Assembly: GCF_020711235.1 (NCBI RefSeq)
Contig: NZ_JAJFAV010000009.1
Coordinates: forward strand, 124,001 to 188,000
DNA length: 64,000 nucleotides
Reading direction: 5' to 3'
Source of the DNA: Hymenobacter sp. 15J16-1T3B
Lineage (GTDB): Bacteria > Bacteroidota > Bacteroidia > Cytophagales > Hymenobacteraceae
Part shown: in pieces, positions 1-9,450 of the stretch
Layout of the letters: every line of letters begins with the position of its first letter
Numbering within the stretch: position 1 is the stretch's first letter
The notes under the pieces: generated by a model
What the model was told of the DNA's origin: nothing
Databases searched by the model: none
Seen by the model: the letters and a program-made list of their open reading frames with translations, nothing else
Made by a program: the position numbers and the translations under genes

Positions 1-666
1 CGAGTCGCGCAGGGAAATGACGCAGCCCTGGCCGGCGTGCACGCCCTCCGTGACCCAGGTAATGTCGCAGACGAGGGCCTGGCGCACCTGGTATTGCTCG
101 TAGATGCGCTTGGCCAGGTACTTCACCGAGCCGCCGCCGTGCTCTTCCCAGCAGCTGAAGGCCACGATGCCGTGCTCCAGCGTTTCGCACAGGCGCAGGG
201 CCGTCCACACGCCCAGGCGGTTGTCGAGGTAGCAGCTCTGTACCGACTCCTCTGTCTCGCGGAAGTCGCACTGGTAGGTCAGCTCGGTGCCCCGCTCGAT
301 GTCGCGGGTGAACTCGTAGCCCAGCGCGCCGGTTTCCTCGTCGACGGTGAGGGTGCACTCGATGCTGCCCTGCCCGTCGCGGCCGACGAGGCGGGCACCG
401 GGCTCGGCCGCCGGCCCGCCGATGCGCACCAGCTGCCGGCCGTAGCGCACCGTGTACCCAATGGAATCGATATGCGCAAACACGGCCGTGCGCGGCTGCC
501 CAAACACGAGCATGATGCAGTCCTGCAGGTCGTCGCCGGCCAGCACCTGGGGCTGCACCCGCCAGCCCGGCGCGTGCTGGTGAATGTAGTTGAGCAGAAA
601 TTCGGTGAGCGGGGCTTCGTGGCCCGACGGGGCCTGGATTTCGCAGAGGGTGCGTAGCAGCTGCAT
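1..666 (-). CDS. M42-family metalloaminopeptidase, 3' part cut by window edge
   Basis: The 222 visible codons read as the N-terminal two thirds of an M42 (glutamyl aminopeptidase/FrvX-like) co-catalytic metallopeptidase, a cytoplasmic enzyme that trims peptides from the N-terminus. Visible metal and catalytic motifs in order are AHIDSIGY (the family HxD), DNRLGVW (DxR), EEHGGG (the paired Glu) and CDIT (metal Asp). The last metal His lies beyond the left edge. The ATG gives a typical family start, [15 protein letters not shown], shortly after the initiator. It is transcribed divergently from the membrane protein that starts at 772. The frame stays open to base 1. Confidence 0.85.
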   Translation of the reverse strand, partial: MQLLRTLCEIQAPSGHEAPLTEFLLNYIHQHAPGWRVQPQVLAGDDLQDCIMLVFGQPRTAVFAHIDSIGYTVRYGRQLVRIGGPAAEPGARLVGRDGQGSIECTLTVDEETGALGYEFTRDIERGTELTYQCDFRETEESVQSCYLDNRLGVWTALRLCETLEHGIVAFSCWEEHGGGSVKYLAKRIYEQYQVRQALVCDITWVTEGVHAGQGCVISLRDS

Positions 667-771
667 GGGGTACGGGTAGGTGTCGGGCCCAATATCCGAC
701 CTAAATGGCGTATTTTAGCCTTTCGTTAAGGCGGCGCGGGCCCGGCGGCCCGTGTTCCTAACCCGCTTCTT

Positions 772-2109
772 ATGGAATTAACTGACCTGCTTCTAGCGCC
801 GCTGTACCTGGCCTTGTTCTACGGCCTGGCGCTGTGGGTGCGCCCGATGGTCACGAACGTTTACACCAAGCCCTACTACCTGCCGGCCCTCACGCTGAAG
901 TTTGTGGGCGCTATTGCCCTGGGCCTGATCTACCAGTTTTACTACGGCGGCGGTGACACGTTCAACTACTTCGTGCACACGAAGGTCATCAGCAAGGCCT
1001 TTTCCGATTCGCCGGCGCTGGGCTGGAAGCTGCTCACCGCCAGCGAATACGAGCCCGACATTGCCCGCTACATCGCGTACATGTTCTGGTTCTATGCCAA
1101 AACGGAGTATTTCGTGGTGCGCATTGCCGCGTTTATTGGCCTGTTCTGCTTCAACAACTACTCCGTTATAGCCCTGACCTTCGCCCTAATCAGCTTTAGC
1201 GGCATCTGGGCCATGTACATCACCTTTGCGCGCCTGTACCCGGCGGCTTACAAGGAGTTGGCTGTTGCGGTGTTTTTCCTGCCCTCGGTGTTTTTCTGGG
1301 GCTCGGGGCTGATGAAAGACTCGCTGTGCATGGGCGCGCTGGGCTGGATTTTCTACAGCTTTTACCACCTCTTCATTGAGAAGCGCCGCATCGTGCTGTC
1401 GGTGGTGATGGGCGGGCTGAGCATGTACCTGCTGGTGATGGTGAAGGTGTACATCCTGATGTCGTTTATGGCGCCGGCGCTGCTGTGGGTGTTCAACGAG
1501 AACAACCGCCGCATCAAAAACGCCACCCTGCGCCTGCTGCTCAAGCCGCTGTTTTTGGGCATCGGCATACTGGTGGGCGTGGTGGGCGCCACCAACCTGA
1601 CGGCCGGCGACGAACGGTTCGACGTGAACAACATCGGCGAGCGGACCAAGATCAACCAAAGCGCCCTTTACGAGCGGGCCCGCGACAAAGGCTCGGGATA
1701 CAACATCGGCACCATCGACGGCAGCGTAGGCAGCATTCTGCGCGTGGCCCCGCAGGCGGTGGTGGTGTCGCTGTACCGGCCGTTTCTGTGGGAGGCGCGC
1801 AACCCGGTGATGCTGCTTTCGGCCCTGGAAGCGCTGTGGTTTACCATCGTAACCGTCCGCATCTTTGTACGAACGGGCCTGCTTCGGACCCTGCGGCTTA
1901 TTGCCGGCCAGCCCTTGGTCACGCTGTGTTTTATTTTCAGCATCATCTTCGCCATCGGGGTGGGCACCAACAGCGGCAACTTCGGCACGCTGGTGCGCTA
2001 CAAAATCCCGCTGATGCCCTTTTACGCCGCCGGCCTCTACGTGCTGCAAGCCGAAGCCAACAAGCTCAAGCGTCCCGCACCCGGCCGCAAGCCGGTGCTG
2101 ACTACTTGA
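772..2109 (+). CDS. Polytopic membrane protein, candidate polysaccharide polymerase or GT-C transferase
   Basis: The 445-residue protein has roughly ten hydrophobic helices spread along its length and a loop of about 70 residues around 275-345. Motifs seen are GGGDTFNYF near residue 59 and PSVFFWGSGLMKDS at 171-184. The C-terminus has RYKIPLMPFYAAG, a phrase common in Bacteroidota Wzy/GT-C-like inner-membrane proteins. It lies next to the polysaccharide locus but on the opposite strand, and is closed by a strong terminator. The family is not recognised with certainty. A role as O-antigen or exopolysaccharide polymerase is inferred from topology and position only. Confidence 0.7.
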   Translation: MELTDLLLAPLYLALFYGLALWVRPMVTNVYTKPYYLPALTLKFVGAIALGLIYQFYYGGGDTFNYFVHTKVISKAFSDSPALGWKLLTASEYEPDIARYIAYMFWFYAKTEYFVVRIAAFIGLFCFNNYSVIALTFALISFSGIWAMYITFARLYPAAYKELAVAVFFLPSVFFWGSGLMKDSLCMGALGWIFYSFYHLFIEKRRIVLSVVMGGLSMYLLVMVKVYILMSFMAPALLWVFNENNRRIKNATLRLLLKPLFLGIGILVGVVGATNLTAGDERFDVNNIGERTKINQSALYERARDKGSGYNIGTIDGSVGSILRVAPQAVVVSLYRPFLWEARNPVMLLSALEALWFTIVTVRIFVRTGLLRTLRLIAGQPLVTLCFIFSIIFAIGVGTNSGNFGTLVRYKIPLMPFYAAGLYVLQAEANKLKRPAPGRKPVLTT

Positions 2110-2130
2110 TGAGCACCTTCGCTGGCCCGC

Positions 2131-2175
2131 AGCAAAAAGCCCCGACCTGCTTGTGACAGGTCGGGGCTTTTTGCT
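2131..2175. terminator. Bidirectional intrinsic terminator between convergent genes
   Basis: Two perfect 19-base arms (2131-2149 and 2157-2175) flank a 7-base loop. The stem is GC-rich at the top with an A-run on one side and a T-run on the other. It therefore serves both the plus-strand membrane gene ending at 2109 and the minus-strand glycosyltransferase ending at 2191. Confidence 0.9.
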
Positions 2176-2190
2176 GCGTCACCCGCTTCG

Positions 2191-3264
2191 TTAGCGCGTG
2201 AACAGGTTCAGGAAGTTTTGCGTGTTCGACACCACCGAGTACCGGTCGACCACGGTGGCGCGGGCGGCCTTGCCGAGGGTCTGGCGCAGGCCGGGGTTTT
2301 GCAACAGCCGCTCCAGGGCGCTGCGCCATTCCTCGGGCGTGGTGCACACGTAGCCGTTCACGCCGTCCTCGACCACCTCGGTATTCATGCCCACCGGCGA
2401 CACCAAGGCCGGCTCGCCCAGGGCCATGTACTGCAGGGCTTTGAAAGCGCACTTGCCCTTGGCCCAGGGGTCATCTTCCAGGGGCATCAGGCCCACGTGA
2501 AACTGCAGCAAGTCGGCAATTTCGGTGTCCTTGCGCCAGGCTTGGTAGCGCAAGGAGCGCAGCGGCAGTTCGGGCGGCTGGTTGGAAATAACGCGGAACT
2601 CGAAGTCGTAGCGCTGCTCCAGCTCGGCCAGCACCGGCACCACCTGCTCGATGTACTTCAGGGTGGAGTGCGTGCCCGTCCAGCCAATGACCAGCGGGCC
2701 CGGCACGGCCTGGTCGCGCACCTGGTTGTGCAGGTGTTCGGTGTCGATGGTGGTGGGATTGACCACGGCGCGCGGGTTGAACTGCGCCGCGTAGTTGCGC
2801 AGGTAGCTGTTGCCGCAGCTCACCTTGTAGGCCCAGCGACAGATGCTGTCTACCTTGTGGTGCCACTTTACGCCGGCCACAATTTTGTTGGCCTCCGAGG
2901 TGTTCGGAATCCAGATGGCGTCGTCGAAGTCGTAGATGATGGGCTTGCGCAACAGCTTGGCAATCATCCACTCGAACACCGGCGGCCCGATGGGTGCCGC
3001 TTCGCGGTGAATAAACACGAAGTCGTACTTGCCCACGGCCGTCAGCACCAGCAGCAGGCGGCGCAGAAACCCGCGCAATATGCCCACGGCCTTTTGCACG
3101 GCCAGGCCGGGCTTGTAGAGAATGGCCCAGGTGGCGTCGTCGAGAAAGGGCGCGAGCTGGTACTGGTGGCCGTGCTCGGTCAGCAGGTCGAGGTACTGCT
3201 CGAAGCGGAAGCGCTGCGAGGGGGCCTTGCCAGGCGGATACGGGATGATAAAGAGGATGCGCAC
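2191..3264 (-). CDS. Glycosyltransferase, GT4-like (GT-B fold)
   Basis: The 357-residue protein begins at a GTG codon as (M)RILFIIPYPPG, the usual first beta strand of a GT-B glycosyltransferase. The open frame continues further upstream, but that part lies inside wecE and does not look like protein, so GTG at 3264, 30 bases after the wecE stop, is the better start. Motifs are HREAAPIGPP and YDFDDAIW near residues 87-118, GWTGTHSTLKYI at the start of the donor domain, and a C-terminal KALQYMALGEPALVSPVG in the position of the GT4 nucleotide-sugar site. It probably adds one sugar during assembly of the polysaccharide repeat. Donor and acceptor are unknown. Confidence 0.82.
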   Translation of the reverse strand: MRILFIIPYPPGKAPSQRFRFEQYLDLLTEHGHQYQLAPFLDDATWAILYKPGLAVQKAVGILRGFLRRLLLVLTAVGKYDFVFIHREAAPIGPPVFEWMIAKLLRKPIIYDFDDAIWIPNTSEANKIVAGVKWHHKVDSICRWAYKVSCGNSYLRNYAAQFNPRAVVNPTTIDTEHLHNQVRDQAVPGPLVIGWTGTHSTLKYIEQVVPVLAELEQRYDFEFRVISNQPPELPLRSLRYQAWRKDTEIADLLQFHVGLMPLEDDPWAKGKCAFKALQYMALGEPALVSPVGMNTEVVEDGVNGYVCTTPEEWRSALERLLQNPGLRQTLGKAARATVVDRYSVVSNTQNFLNLFTR

Positions 3265-3293
3265 AACAAAAAGAAGCCAGCCCCAAGGGCGGC

Positions 3294-4421
3294 TCAACGG
3301 CTTTGGTAAAACGTGAGGACCTCGTCGATGATGTAGCGCTGCTGGGCGGCGGTCAGCTCGCAAAACAGCGGCAGGCGCACGAGGCGGGCGCCGTAATATT
3401 CGGCCCAGGGCAGCGCGCGGCCGTCGTGCTGCAGGGCGTAGTAGGGGCTGGCGTGCAGGGGCAGGTAGTGAAACACGGCCATGATGCCCCGCTCCCGCAG
3501 CCGGGCAATGAGGGCGGTGCGCTCGGCCTCGTCGCGGCAGACGAGGTAGAACAAATGGCCGTTGACGGTAGCGTACTCGGGCACCACGGGCAGGCCTACC
3601 CCTAGCGCAGTTAGTGCAGCCAAGGCATCATTATAAGTGTGCCAGAGGCGGCGGCGCACCTGCTGAATCTGCTGCCAGTGCTCCAGCTGCCCCCAAAGGT
3701 AAGCCGCCGTCAGCTCGGAAGGTAGGTATGAGGAGCCCACGTCGACCCAGCTGTAACGGGCTACTTCGCCGCGGAAGAACGCAGTGCGGTTGGTGCCCTT
3801 TTCGCGAATGATTTCGGCCCGGCGGGCGTACTGCTCGTCGTTGATGACCAGCATGCCCCCCTCCCCGGCCTGAATGTTCTTCGTCTCGTGAAAGGAAAAC
3901 GCGGCCAGCTGCCCAAACGAACCCAGCGCCCGGCCGCGGTAGTAGCTGTCGAAGGCCGGGGCAGCGTCCTCCACCACGGTCAGGTTATGCCGGCGGGCGG
4001 TGGCCAGCAGCGGGTCTAGGTCGCAGGCAATACCGGCGTAATGAATGGGAACGACGGCCCGGGTACGGGACGTGACCAGCGCCTCCAGCGCTTCGGTGTC
4101 GAGGTTGGGGTTGAGCGGGTTGCTGTCGGCAAACACCACGCGGGCGCCGCGCAGCACGAAGGCATTGGCCGTCGACACGAAGGTGTAGCTGGGCACGATA
4201 ACCTCGTCGCCGGGCCCGAGGTCGAGCAGCAAGGCCGCCATTTCCAGCGCCGCCGTGCACGAGGTCGTCAGCAACGGGTGGCCGAAGCCGAAGGTGTCGG
4301 CGAAAAAGCGGTGGCAGCGCTGCGTGAATTGCCCGTCGCCAGACAAATGCCCCGCCCGGATGGCCTGCTCGATGCAGGCAAGCTCGGAGCCGGCCAGGAA
4401 GGGCTTGTTGTAGGGTATCAA
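3294..4421 (-). CDS. wecE: dTDP-4-amino-4,6-dideoxygalactose transaminase WecE
   Basis: The 375-residue enzyme matches the WecE/RffA branch of the DegT/DnrJ/EryC1/StrS aminotransferases in length and motifs. It opens with IPYNKPFLAGSE, has SYTFVSTANAF and VVEDAAPAFDSY, and carries the PLP lysine at K181 in SFHETKNIQAGEGG. The reaction is glutamate-dependent amination of dTDP-4-keto-6-deoxyglucose to dTDP-4-amino-4,6-dideoxygalactose, the precursor of Fuc4NAc. The WecD-type acetyltransferase for the next step lies just upstream. A TATCTTTG element about 30 bases upstream suggests that a transcript starts here. Confidence 0.92.
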   Translation of the reverse strand: MIPYNKPFLAGSELACIEQAIRAGHLSGDGQFTQRCHRFFADTFGFGHPLLTTSCTAALEMAALLLDLGPGDEVIVPSYTFVSTANAFVLRGARVVFADSNPLNPNLDTEALEALVTSRTRAVVPIHYAGIACDLDPLLATARRHNLTVVEDAAPAFDSYYRGRALGSFGQLAAFSFHETKNIQAGEGGMLVINDEQYARRAEIIREKGTNRTAFFRGEVARYSWVDVGSSYLPSELTAAYLWGQLEHWQQIQQVRRRLWHTYNDALAALTALGVGLPVVPEYATVNGHLFYLVCRDEAERTALIARLRERGIMAVFHYLPLHASPYYALQHDGRALPWAEYYGARLVRLPLFCELTAAQQRYIIDEVLTFYQSR

Positions 4422-4449
4422 GCGACGTCGATCAGGGAAAACACGGCCG

Positions 4450-4457
4450 CAAAGATA
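4450..4457 (-). promoter_or_regulatory. TAnnTTTG -7 element upstream of wecE
   Basis: On the minus strand the sequence reads TATCTTTG, a perfect match to the Bacteroidota -7 consensus, 28 bases before the wecE ATG. No clear -33 TTG is seen at the usual spacing. Confidence 0.55.
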
Positions 4458-4489
4458 GCCGACGGCCGGCAGCTTGGCTTAGCGCCGGC

Positions 4490-5215
4490 TCACAGCCACA
4501 GGTGGTAAACCAGCGCCTCGCTCTCGATGCGGAACCCGCGGGCCTGGTACAAGGCCACTGCGGGCTGATTTGCGCGCTGCGTCGCCACCGTCAGGCGCTG
4601 GCAGCCCCAGGCGTGGGCCCGTTGCGCAGCCGCATCAAGCAGGCTGCCACCCACGCCGCGCCGCCGCGCCGTCGGGGCCACCGCCAGCAGCCCGATAGAA
4701 GCCTCGGCGTCCCGGTGCGCCAGCGTCAGGAGCCCCTGCGGTTGCCCGGCTGTGGCTTCGTGCACCAGCACCTCCCGCGCCAGCCGCCCGCGCAACGACT
4801 CCCGCAACCACTGGTTGTAGAGGCGCTGCCAACTGCCCGGGGCAAAGCGCACATCGCGCCGAAACCGTGACCAGCCGCTGCTGACCTGAGCCAGTTCCCG
4901 CAATGCCGGCGTGGCCGTGAATACCGGCCGCACCTGCGGCCCCACCGCCGCGGGCGGCGCCGGCAGGTCCAAGGCGAAGCTGACGCGGTGGTCGATGGGG
5001 CGCAGGGCAAGCACGGCGGCGGCTTGCAGGGCGGCCACGTCGGCGGGCTCGACAAACCAGTAGAGCAACCGATAGCCCTGCTGCCGGGCGGCGCGCAGCT
5101 GGTCCCGGAGCGCGGCGGCATTGGGTACGGGCGCCCGCAAACGCCCAATCGGCAGGCCGAAAAAGCGGCTGTCCCAGCCCAGCGGCTCCAAGTCTGGCGC
5201 GGCCTTACTGCTCAT
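4490..5215 (-). CDS. wecD: WecD-like dTDP-fucosamine N-acetyltransferase (GNAT)
   Basis: The 241-residue protein starts MSSKAAPDLEPLGWDSRFFG. The LEPLxWDSxFFG stretch is the N-terminal hallmark of WecD, which acetylates dTDP-4-amino-4,6-dideoxygalactose using acetyl-CoA. The C-terminal half is a GNAT fold with LLAVAPTARRRGVGGSLLDAA (acetyl-CoA loop) and ANQPAVALYQARGF. The frame is open further upstream, but this ATG overlaps the preceding stop by 11 bases, which indicates translational coupling to the GT2 gene. Position next to wecE supports a dTDP-Fuc4NAc module. Confidence 0.87.
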   Translation of the reverse strand: MSSKAAPDLEPLGWDSRFFGLPIGRLRAPVPNAAALRDQLRAARQQGYRLLYWFVEPADVAALQAAAVLALRPIDHRVSFALDLPAPPAAVGPQVRPVFTATPALRELAQVSSGWSRFRRDVRFAPGSWQRLYNQWLRESLRGRLAREVLVHEATAGQPQGLLTLAHRDAEASIGLLAVAPTARRRGVGGSLLDAAAQRAHAWGCQRLTVATQRANQPAVALYQARGFRIESEALVYHLWL

Positions 5216-6176
5216 GGGGCGGCGGGACCGGCGTGAGCTGGTCGATGAGGTAGAGCGGGCGCTGCCGGGCTTCCTCGAAGGTGCGGCCCACGTAGAGGCC
5301 GACGAGCCCAATCAGGGCAATGACGAGGCCTGCAAAAAAGCACATCAACAACACCAAGCTGGTGTAGCCGGGTACGGTGATGCTACCGATAAAATAGCGC
5401 ACCAGCGTAATCAGCCCCAGCGCGGTGGCACCAGCCGAGATGAACGCGCCGAATAGAATAGCCAGCCGCAGGGGCTTGTCGGACCAGGCCAGCAGCACAT
5501 CCAGCGCCAGCTGCAGGCGCCGGCCGAAGGAGTAGCTGCTGCCGCCCGCGGGCCGGGTGCCGTGGGGCACCGCCAGCGCGGTGCCCTCAAAGCCGACCCA
5601 CCGCACCAGTACCGGAAAAAACCGCCCGCGCTCGGGCAGCTGCCCCACCGCATCGATGACGCGGCGGTGGTACACCCCGAAATTGGCCACAGTATCGTCC
5701 TGTGGCACGCCGGTGAGAGTCGACAGCACGCGGTAGAACGCTTTCGAGGTCAGCCGCACGCCCCAGCCGTGTTGCCGGGCTTCGCGCCGGGCCACAGCGT
5801 AGTCGAACGGCGGTTGCTGTGCCGCGGCCCACAGCGCCGGAATGGCTTCCGGCGCGTCTTCCAGGTCGCAGTCGAGCACTGCCACCCAGGTGCCGCGGCT
5901 CTGGGCCAAACCGGCGGCCAGGGCCCGGTGCTGCCCGAAATTGCGCGAAAGGCGCACCCCACGCACCCGCGCATCGGCCCGGCTAGCTTCCTCGATGCGA
6001 GACCAGGCGTTATCAGGGCTGCGGTCATCGACGAGGATGATTTCGAAGCGCCCCCCGGTTGGTTCGTCCACGGCCGCCACGATGCGCCGTACCAGCTCGG
6101 GCACCAGCGCGGCGGCTCCGTACACCGGGCTCACCACCGACAGCAGCGGTGCGCCGAACTCAGCAATGGGCCGCAT
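5205..6176 (-). CDS. GT2 glycosyltransferase with two C-terminal TM helices (DPM1/ArnC-like)
   Basis: The 323-residue protein has an N-terminal GT-A domain with SVVSPVYGAA, LVDDRSPDNAW and AVLDCDLEDAPEAIP (the DxD-type metal site). Two long hydrophobic helices follow at about residues 230-300, with the charged end VGRTFEEARQRPLY. This is the layout of polyprenyl-phosphate glycosyltransferases such as ArnC and GtrB, so it may load a sugar onto undecaprenyl phosphate at the inner membrane. It overlaps the wecD-like gene by 11 bases. Confidence 0.85.
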   Translation of the reverse strand: MRPIAEFGAPLLSVVSPVYGAAALVPELVRRIVAAVDEPTGGRFEIILVDDRSPDNAWSRIEEASRADARVRGVRLSRNFGQHRALAAGLAQSRGTWVAVLDCDLEDAPEAIPALWAAAQQPPFDYAVARREARQHGWGVRLTSKAFYRVLSTLTGVPQDDTVANFGVYHRRVIDAVGQLPERGRFFPVLVRWVGFEGTALAVPHGTRPAGGSSYSFGRRLQLALDVLLAWSDKPLRLAILFGAFISAGATALGLITLVRYFIGSITVPGYTSLVLLMCFFAGLVIALIGLVGLYVGRTFEEARQRPLYLIDQLTPVPPPHEQ

Positions 6177-6232
6177 GGACGGGGCGTGGGCGGTTGACGA
6201 CGGGCATAACGCGCGGCTCCATCAGGCAGGGA

Positions 6233-7426
6233 TTAGGCGCCGAAGAAGGTGGCGTAGGCCTGGCGGGCGCGCTCGGGCGAGCGGTAACGCTCGGCCAGCT
6301 GGCGCGTCTGCTGGCGGTAATCGGGCTGCTGCACCAGTTCGGCAATGCGCCGCACGGCGGCGGGCACGGTTTCGGGGTGGTCGAGGTTGAACACCGCTCC
6401 CCCACCCTCGGCCTTGATGATGTCGCTGTCGTCGCCCACGCCTTCGGTGAGGATGACGGGCAGGCCATTGGCCCAATACTCGCCCACCTTGATGGGCGAG
6501 CAGAACTGCCGGCAATCGGCGGGCTTGATGGGCGCAAAGGCGAAATCGGCGGCCGAGAGGTAACCGGGCACCTCGTGGTGCTGGGCCCGGGTGACGAAGC
6601 TGCGCTCCGGCCCCAGCCCCGCGGCGGCCAGGCGCGCCTGCACTTCCGGAATGGCGTTTGGAGTCAGCACGATCAGGCGGAATTTCTCGCCGAAGTGCTG
6701 GGCGGTGGCGGCAAACAGGTCGTAGGCTTCCTGGTCGTAGTAAATGTCGCCGAACTTGCCCACGTAGATGCCCACAATGGCGTCGGCGGGCAGGCCGAGC
6801 TGGGCGCGCACGGCGGCGCCGCGGGCCGCGTCGTAGCCGAAGGCGGCCAGGTTTACCGAGCAGGGCACCGTCACGATCTGATCCGCGGGCACGCCTTCGC
6901 TGATGAGCTGGCGGCGGTAGTTTTCGGCCACCGGCATCAGGCCGCGGGCCAGCTGCTTCTGCTTCCGCTCCCAGTGGCGCTGAAAGAGGTAGCGCGGGTC
7001 GTAGCGCCGCCACACGCCCGATTCGAGCATGTAGTCGGCGTGCGGCTCAAAGGACTCCACGTAGAACGGCAGCTTGTTTTGCTTCCACACGAGGTAGGCC
7101 AGCGCGCCGGCCGGGGCGCCGCGGGCCAGCAGAAAGTCGCTGCGGTGGCCGGCGGCCAGCTGCACCAGCTGCTTCGGGAAGCGCAGGAAGTCGTCGGTTT
7201 TGGTGACGAGCACGTTGCGGCCGGGCTCGGAAATCAGCGGGGCAAACTCGATTTTATCGGCCGCAAAGGGCAGACGAAATGCGGGCGCCTTGCCGTTGCG
7301 CTCGATGGTCACGAGCAGCACGCTCTCCACGTCGGGGCGCTGCTGCAGCAGCTGCAAGTGCGGGAAAACGGTCGAAACGGTCAGCGGGTCGTCCAGCCCC
7401 CAGTAGCTCAGAAACAGAATGCGCAT
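6233..7426 (-). CDS. Glycosyltransferase, GT4-like
   Basis: The 397-residue GT-B protein starts MRILFLSYWGLDDPLTVSTV. Domain features are FYVESFEPHADYM in the N-domain, the linker VPCSVNLAAFGY, GIYVGKFGDIYYD at the start of the C-domain, and SPIKVGEYWANGLPVILTEG in the donor-binding region. The GVGDDSDII segment after it resembles the GT4 end motif. The substrate is unknown. It is the downstream member of a group of glycosyltransferase genes on the same strand. Confidence 0.82.
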   Translation of the reverse strand: MRILFLSYWGLDDPLTVSTVFPHLQLLQQRPDVESVLLVTIERNGKAPAFRLPFAADKIEFAPLISEPGRNVLVTKTDDFLRFPKQLVQLAAGHRSDFLLARGAPAGALAYLVWKQNKLPFYVESFEPHADYMLESGVWRRYDPRYLFQRHWERKQKQLARGLMPVAENYRRQLISEGVPADQIVTVPCSVNLAAFGYDAARGAAVRAQLGLPADAIVGIYVGKFGDIYYDQEAYDLFAATAQHFGEKFRLIVLTPNAIPEVQARLAAAGLGPERSFVTRAQHHEVPGYLSAADFAFAPIKPADCRQFCSPIKVGEYWANGLPVILTEGVGDDSDIIKAEGGGAVFNLDHPETVPAAVRRIAELVQQPDYRQQTRQLAERYRSPERARQAYATFFGA

Positions 7427-7462
7427 GATGGCTATAACAACGAGAGGCGACCGGGCGGTGCC

Positions 7463-8362
7463 TTAACTCCGGATTTTCTTGAGGCGGTCCACCACCTGCA
7501 CGCCGAGCAGGCAGCGCACCAGCAGAATCAGCCCCTGGGCCGTGGGCAGGTGCGGCTGCGCCAGTCGGGCGAAGCGCACGGCTTCGCGGCGGTGGTCGTC
7601 GGCGTAGGCGTGAATGGCGCAAAGGTAATACACCCGTCCGGTCAGCGTCCGGCGCTGCTCGGGGCTGAGCTGAATGCGGGCCAGCATCCACTCCAGGGCC
7701 AGTTGCAGGCGGCGCACCAGGGCCGAGTTGTCGGAGCGCATGGAGCGGGTGTCGTGGTCGTTCATGGTGATGCTCACCTGGTCGACGACGTAGACGCGGT
7801 CCTGCTGGGTGTTTTCGAGCATGAACATCCAGTCTTCCACGGCCGAGTAGCGGCGGTCCTCCTCGAAGGGATGCAGGCCGGGATTCTGGCGGCGCACGCA
7901 GATGTTGCAGGCCAGCGCGTTGCCCCGGACGAAGGTGTCGAGCCCGTACCAGCCCTCGGCCAGCCCGGCCATGTCGCTGTCGGCGCGCACGCCGTCGCGG
8001 TCGAAGTCGTACTTGGCGGCAATAAAATTGGGCCGGTTCAGCTCCTGAATCTTGGCGTAGAGCCCCGACAAGTGGTTGGGGTGAAACAGGTCGTCGGAGT
8101 CCAGAAACAGCACGTACTCGCCCTGGGCGCGGGCCAGGCCGTAGTTGCGGGCCGCGCCCCGCTCGCCGTTGGCCTTGGGCAGGTACTGTATGCGCGCGTC
8201 GGGCAGCGAGGCCACGACTTCCGCCGTGTTATCGGTGCTGCCGTCGTCCACCACCAGCACTTCCCAGTCGGCGAACTGCTGGGCTAGCACGGACTGCAGC
8301 GTGGCCCGGATAAAGCCGGCGCGGTTGTAAGTCGGAATGACAATGCTGAAAAAGACAGCCAC
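7463..8362 (-). CDS. GT2 glycosyltransferase
   Basis: This 299-residue GT-A enzyme is soluble or peripheral. Motifs are FSIVIPTYNRAGFIRATLQS, VLVVDDGSTDNT and LFLDSDDLFHPNHL (the DxD metal site near residue 95). Downstream is SAVEDWMFMLEN, where the ED is in the usual position of the catalytic base. No membrane helices are evident. It is expected to add one sugar to the growing lipid-linked repeat. Specificity cannot be read from the sequence. Confidence 0.87.
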   Translation of the reverse strand: MAVFFSIVIPTYNRAGFIRATLQSVLAQQFADWEVLVVDDGSTDNTAEVVASLPDARIQYLPKANGERGAARNYGLARAQGEYVLFLDSDDLFHPNHLSGLYAKIQELNRPNFIAAKYDFDRDGVRADSDMAGLAEGWYGLDTFVRGNALACNICVRRQNPGLHPFEEDRRYSAVEDWMFMLENTQQDRVYVVDQVSITMNDHDTRSMRSDNSALVRRLQLALEWMLARIQLSPEQRRTLTGRVYYLCAIHAYADDHRREAVRFARLAQPHLPTAQGLILLVRCLLGVQVVDRLKKIRS

Positions 8363-8424
8363 AAAGAAGCAGGGTTAGGTGAGCCGCCGGCCGGGCGGAA
8401 GCGGACGGAGCACGGCCGCCGCGG

Positions 8425-9450
8425 TTAGTCCACTACTACGCCCATGCTGGCGTACAGGCCCTTGAAGCGCTCAATCCAGAGAAGCCAATTGGCGTAGGTG
8501 CAGCGCGGGTCGTTGGCTTCCTCGAATACCGGTTTGAGGTAAGCCGGCTCCAGATCCTTAGGGAAGTTCTGCATGGCGTCGAAACGCCCGTGGTACCAGG
8601 CTTCGTTTAGGTAATGGCTGGCCACTATCACGTCGAAATCCACGTCCTTGAAGTTGTTGGTGGCCGAAGTGGTAAACGAAGTCTGCGTGAGTTCTTCTTC
8701 CGACTTGGCAAAGCGCGAAAGGTGACGCTTGGTCCAGTTCAGCGCCCGCGCCAGCTGATGGACCTCGTCGGCCTGCTTTTGCTTGGCCTGCCACAGGTGC
8801 AGCCAGTACTGCTTGTTGAACATGGCCGAGGCCACCGAGTAGAGGCCGTAAAACGGCAGCTGAAAGTAGATGCCCTCTTTTACCAGCCCCAGCCGGTGCA
8901 GGATGGACTGCGACTTGAACGTGTTCAGCAGCAGCATGCGCGTAAACCACTCCGGGCCTTTGGGCAGGGCGGGCACGTATTCTTGCAGCCCGTGGCCACT
9001 CCCGGCCATTTTACCCTCAAAACCACTCAAGTCGCCTCCCCAGTACATTTTGGTCAGCACAATCTGCCGCTCCGCCATGTAGGAAGCCAGCTCGCTGATA
9101 TCGAAGCGCCGGGTTATCCACATATCGTCCTCCATCATGCAGAAGATGTCCGAGGCACCGCGCACCCCTTGCATCCACATTTCGGTGGGGATGATGCGCA
9201 GGCTGAACGGGGCTTTGCTGGCCACGTGGGCCCGGAGCTGGGCTACTTTCGCGTCGTATATCTCCGAGCGCACCAGTTGCACCAGCGGGTACTGCGCCTG
9301 AATCTTAGCCAGGTACTCCGGCGGCGTGCCGTCGTCGAGCACCGTGATGGTGTAATCACCCGTCACATAGTCGTAGATGCTGCGCAAGCAGCGGTCCAAG
9401 TAGTACGGGCGGTTAAAGGACTTAACCAGGATAGAAACGTTGGTGGGCAT
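8425..9450 (-). CDS. GT2-like glycosyltransferase
   Basis: The 341-residue protein begins with a GT-A fold: VSILVKSFNRPYYLDRCLRS, TITVLDDGTPPEYL and CMMEDDMWITRRF, where EDDM replaces the usual DxD. The rest is long and hydrophilic with several Trp-rich segments and shows no helices. It resembles Bacteroidota glycosyltransferases in polysaccharide loci, but the fine family is not recognised. The 240 bases upstream separate it from the next gene and contain no gene I can support. Confidence 0.78.
   Translation of the reverse strand: MPTNVSILVKSFNRPYYLDRCLRSIYDYVTGDYTITVLDDGTPPEYLAKIQAQYPLVQLVRSEIYDAKVAQLRAHVASKAPFSLRIIPTEMWMQGVRGASDIFCMMEDDMWITRRFDISELASYMAERQIVLTKMYWGGDLSGFEGKMAGSGHGLQEYVPALPKGPEWFTRMLLLNTFKSQSILHRLGLVKEGIYFQLPFYGLYSVASAMFNKQYWLHLWQAKQKQADEVHQLARALNWTKRHLSRFAKSEEELTQTSFTTSATNNFKDVDFDVIVASHYLNEAWYHGRFDAMQNFPKDLEPAYLKPVFEEANDPRCTYANWLLWIERFKGLYASMGVVVD

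Noticed and set aside
6059-8287. A 742-codon plus-strand open frame across three minus-strand glycosyltransferase-region genes.
   Set aside because: It spans parts of genes and their gaps with no domain of its own; all recognisable motifs are on the minus strand.
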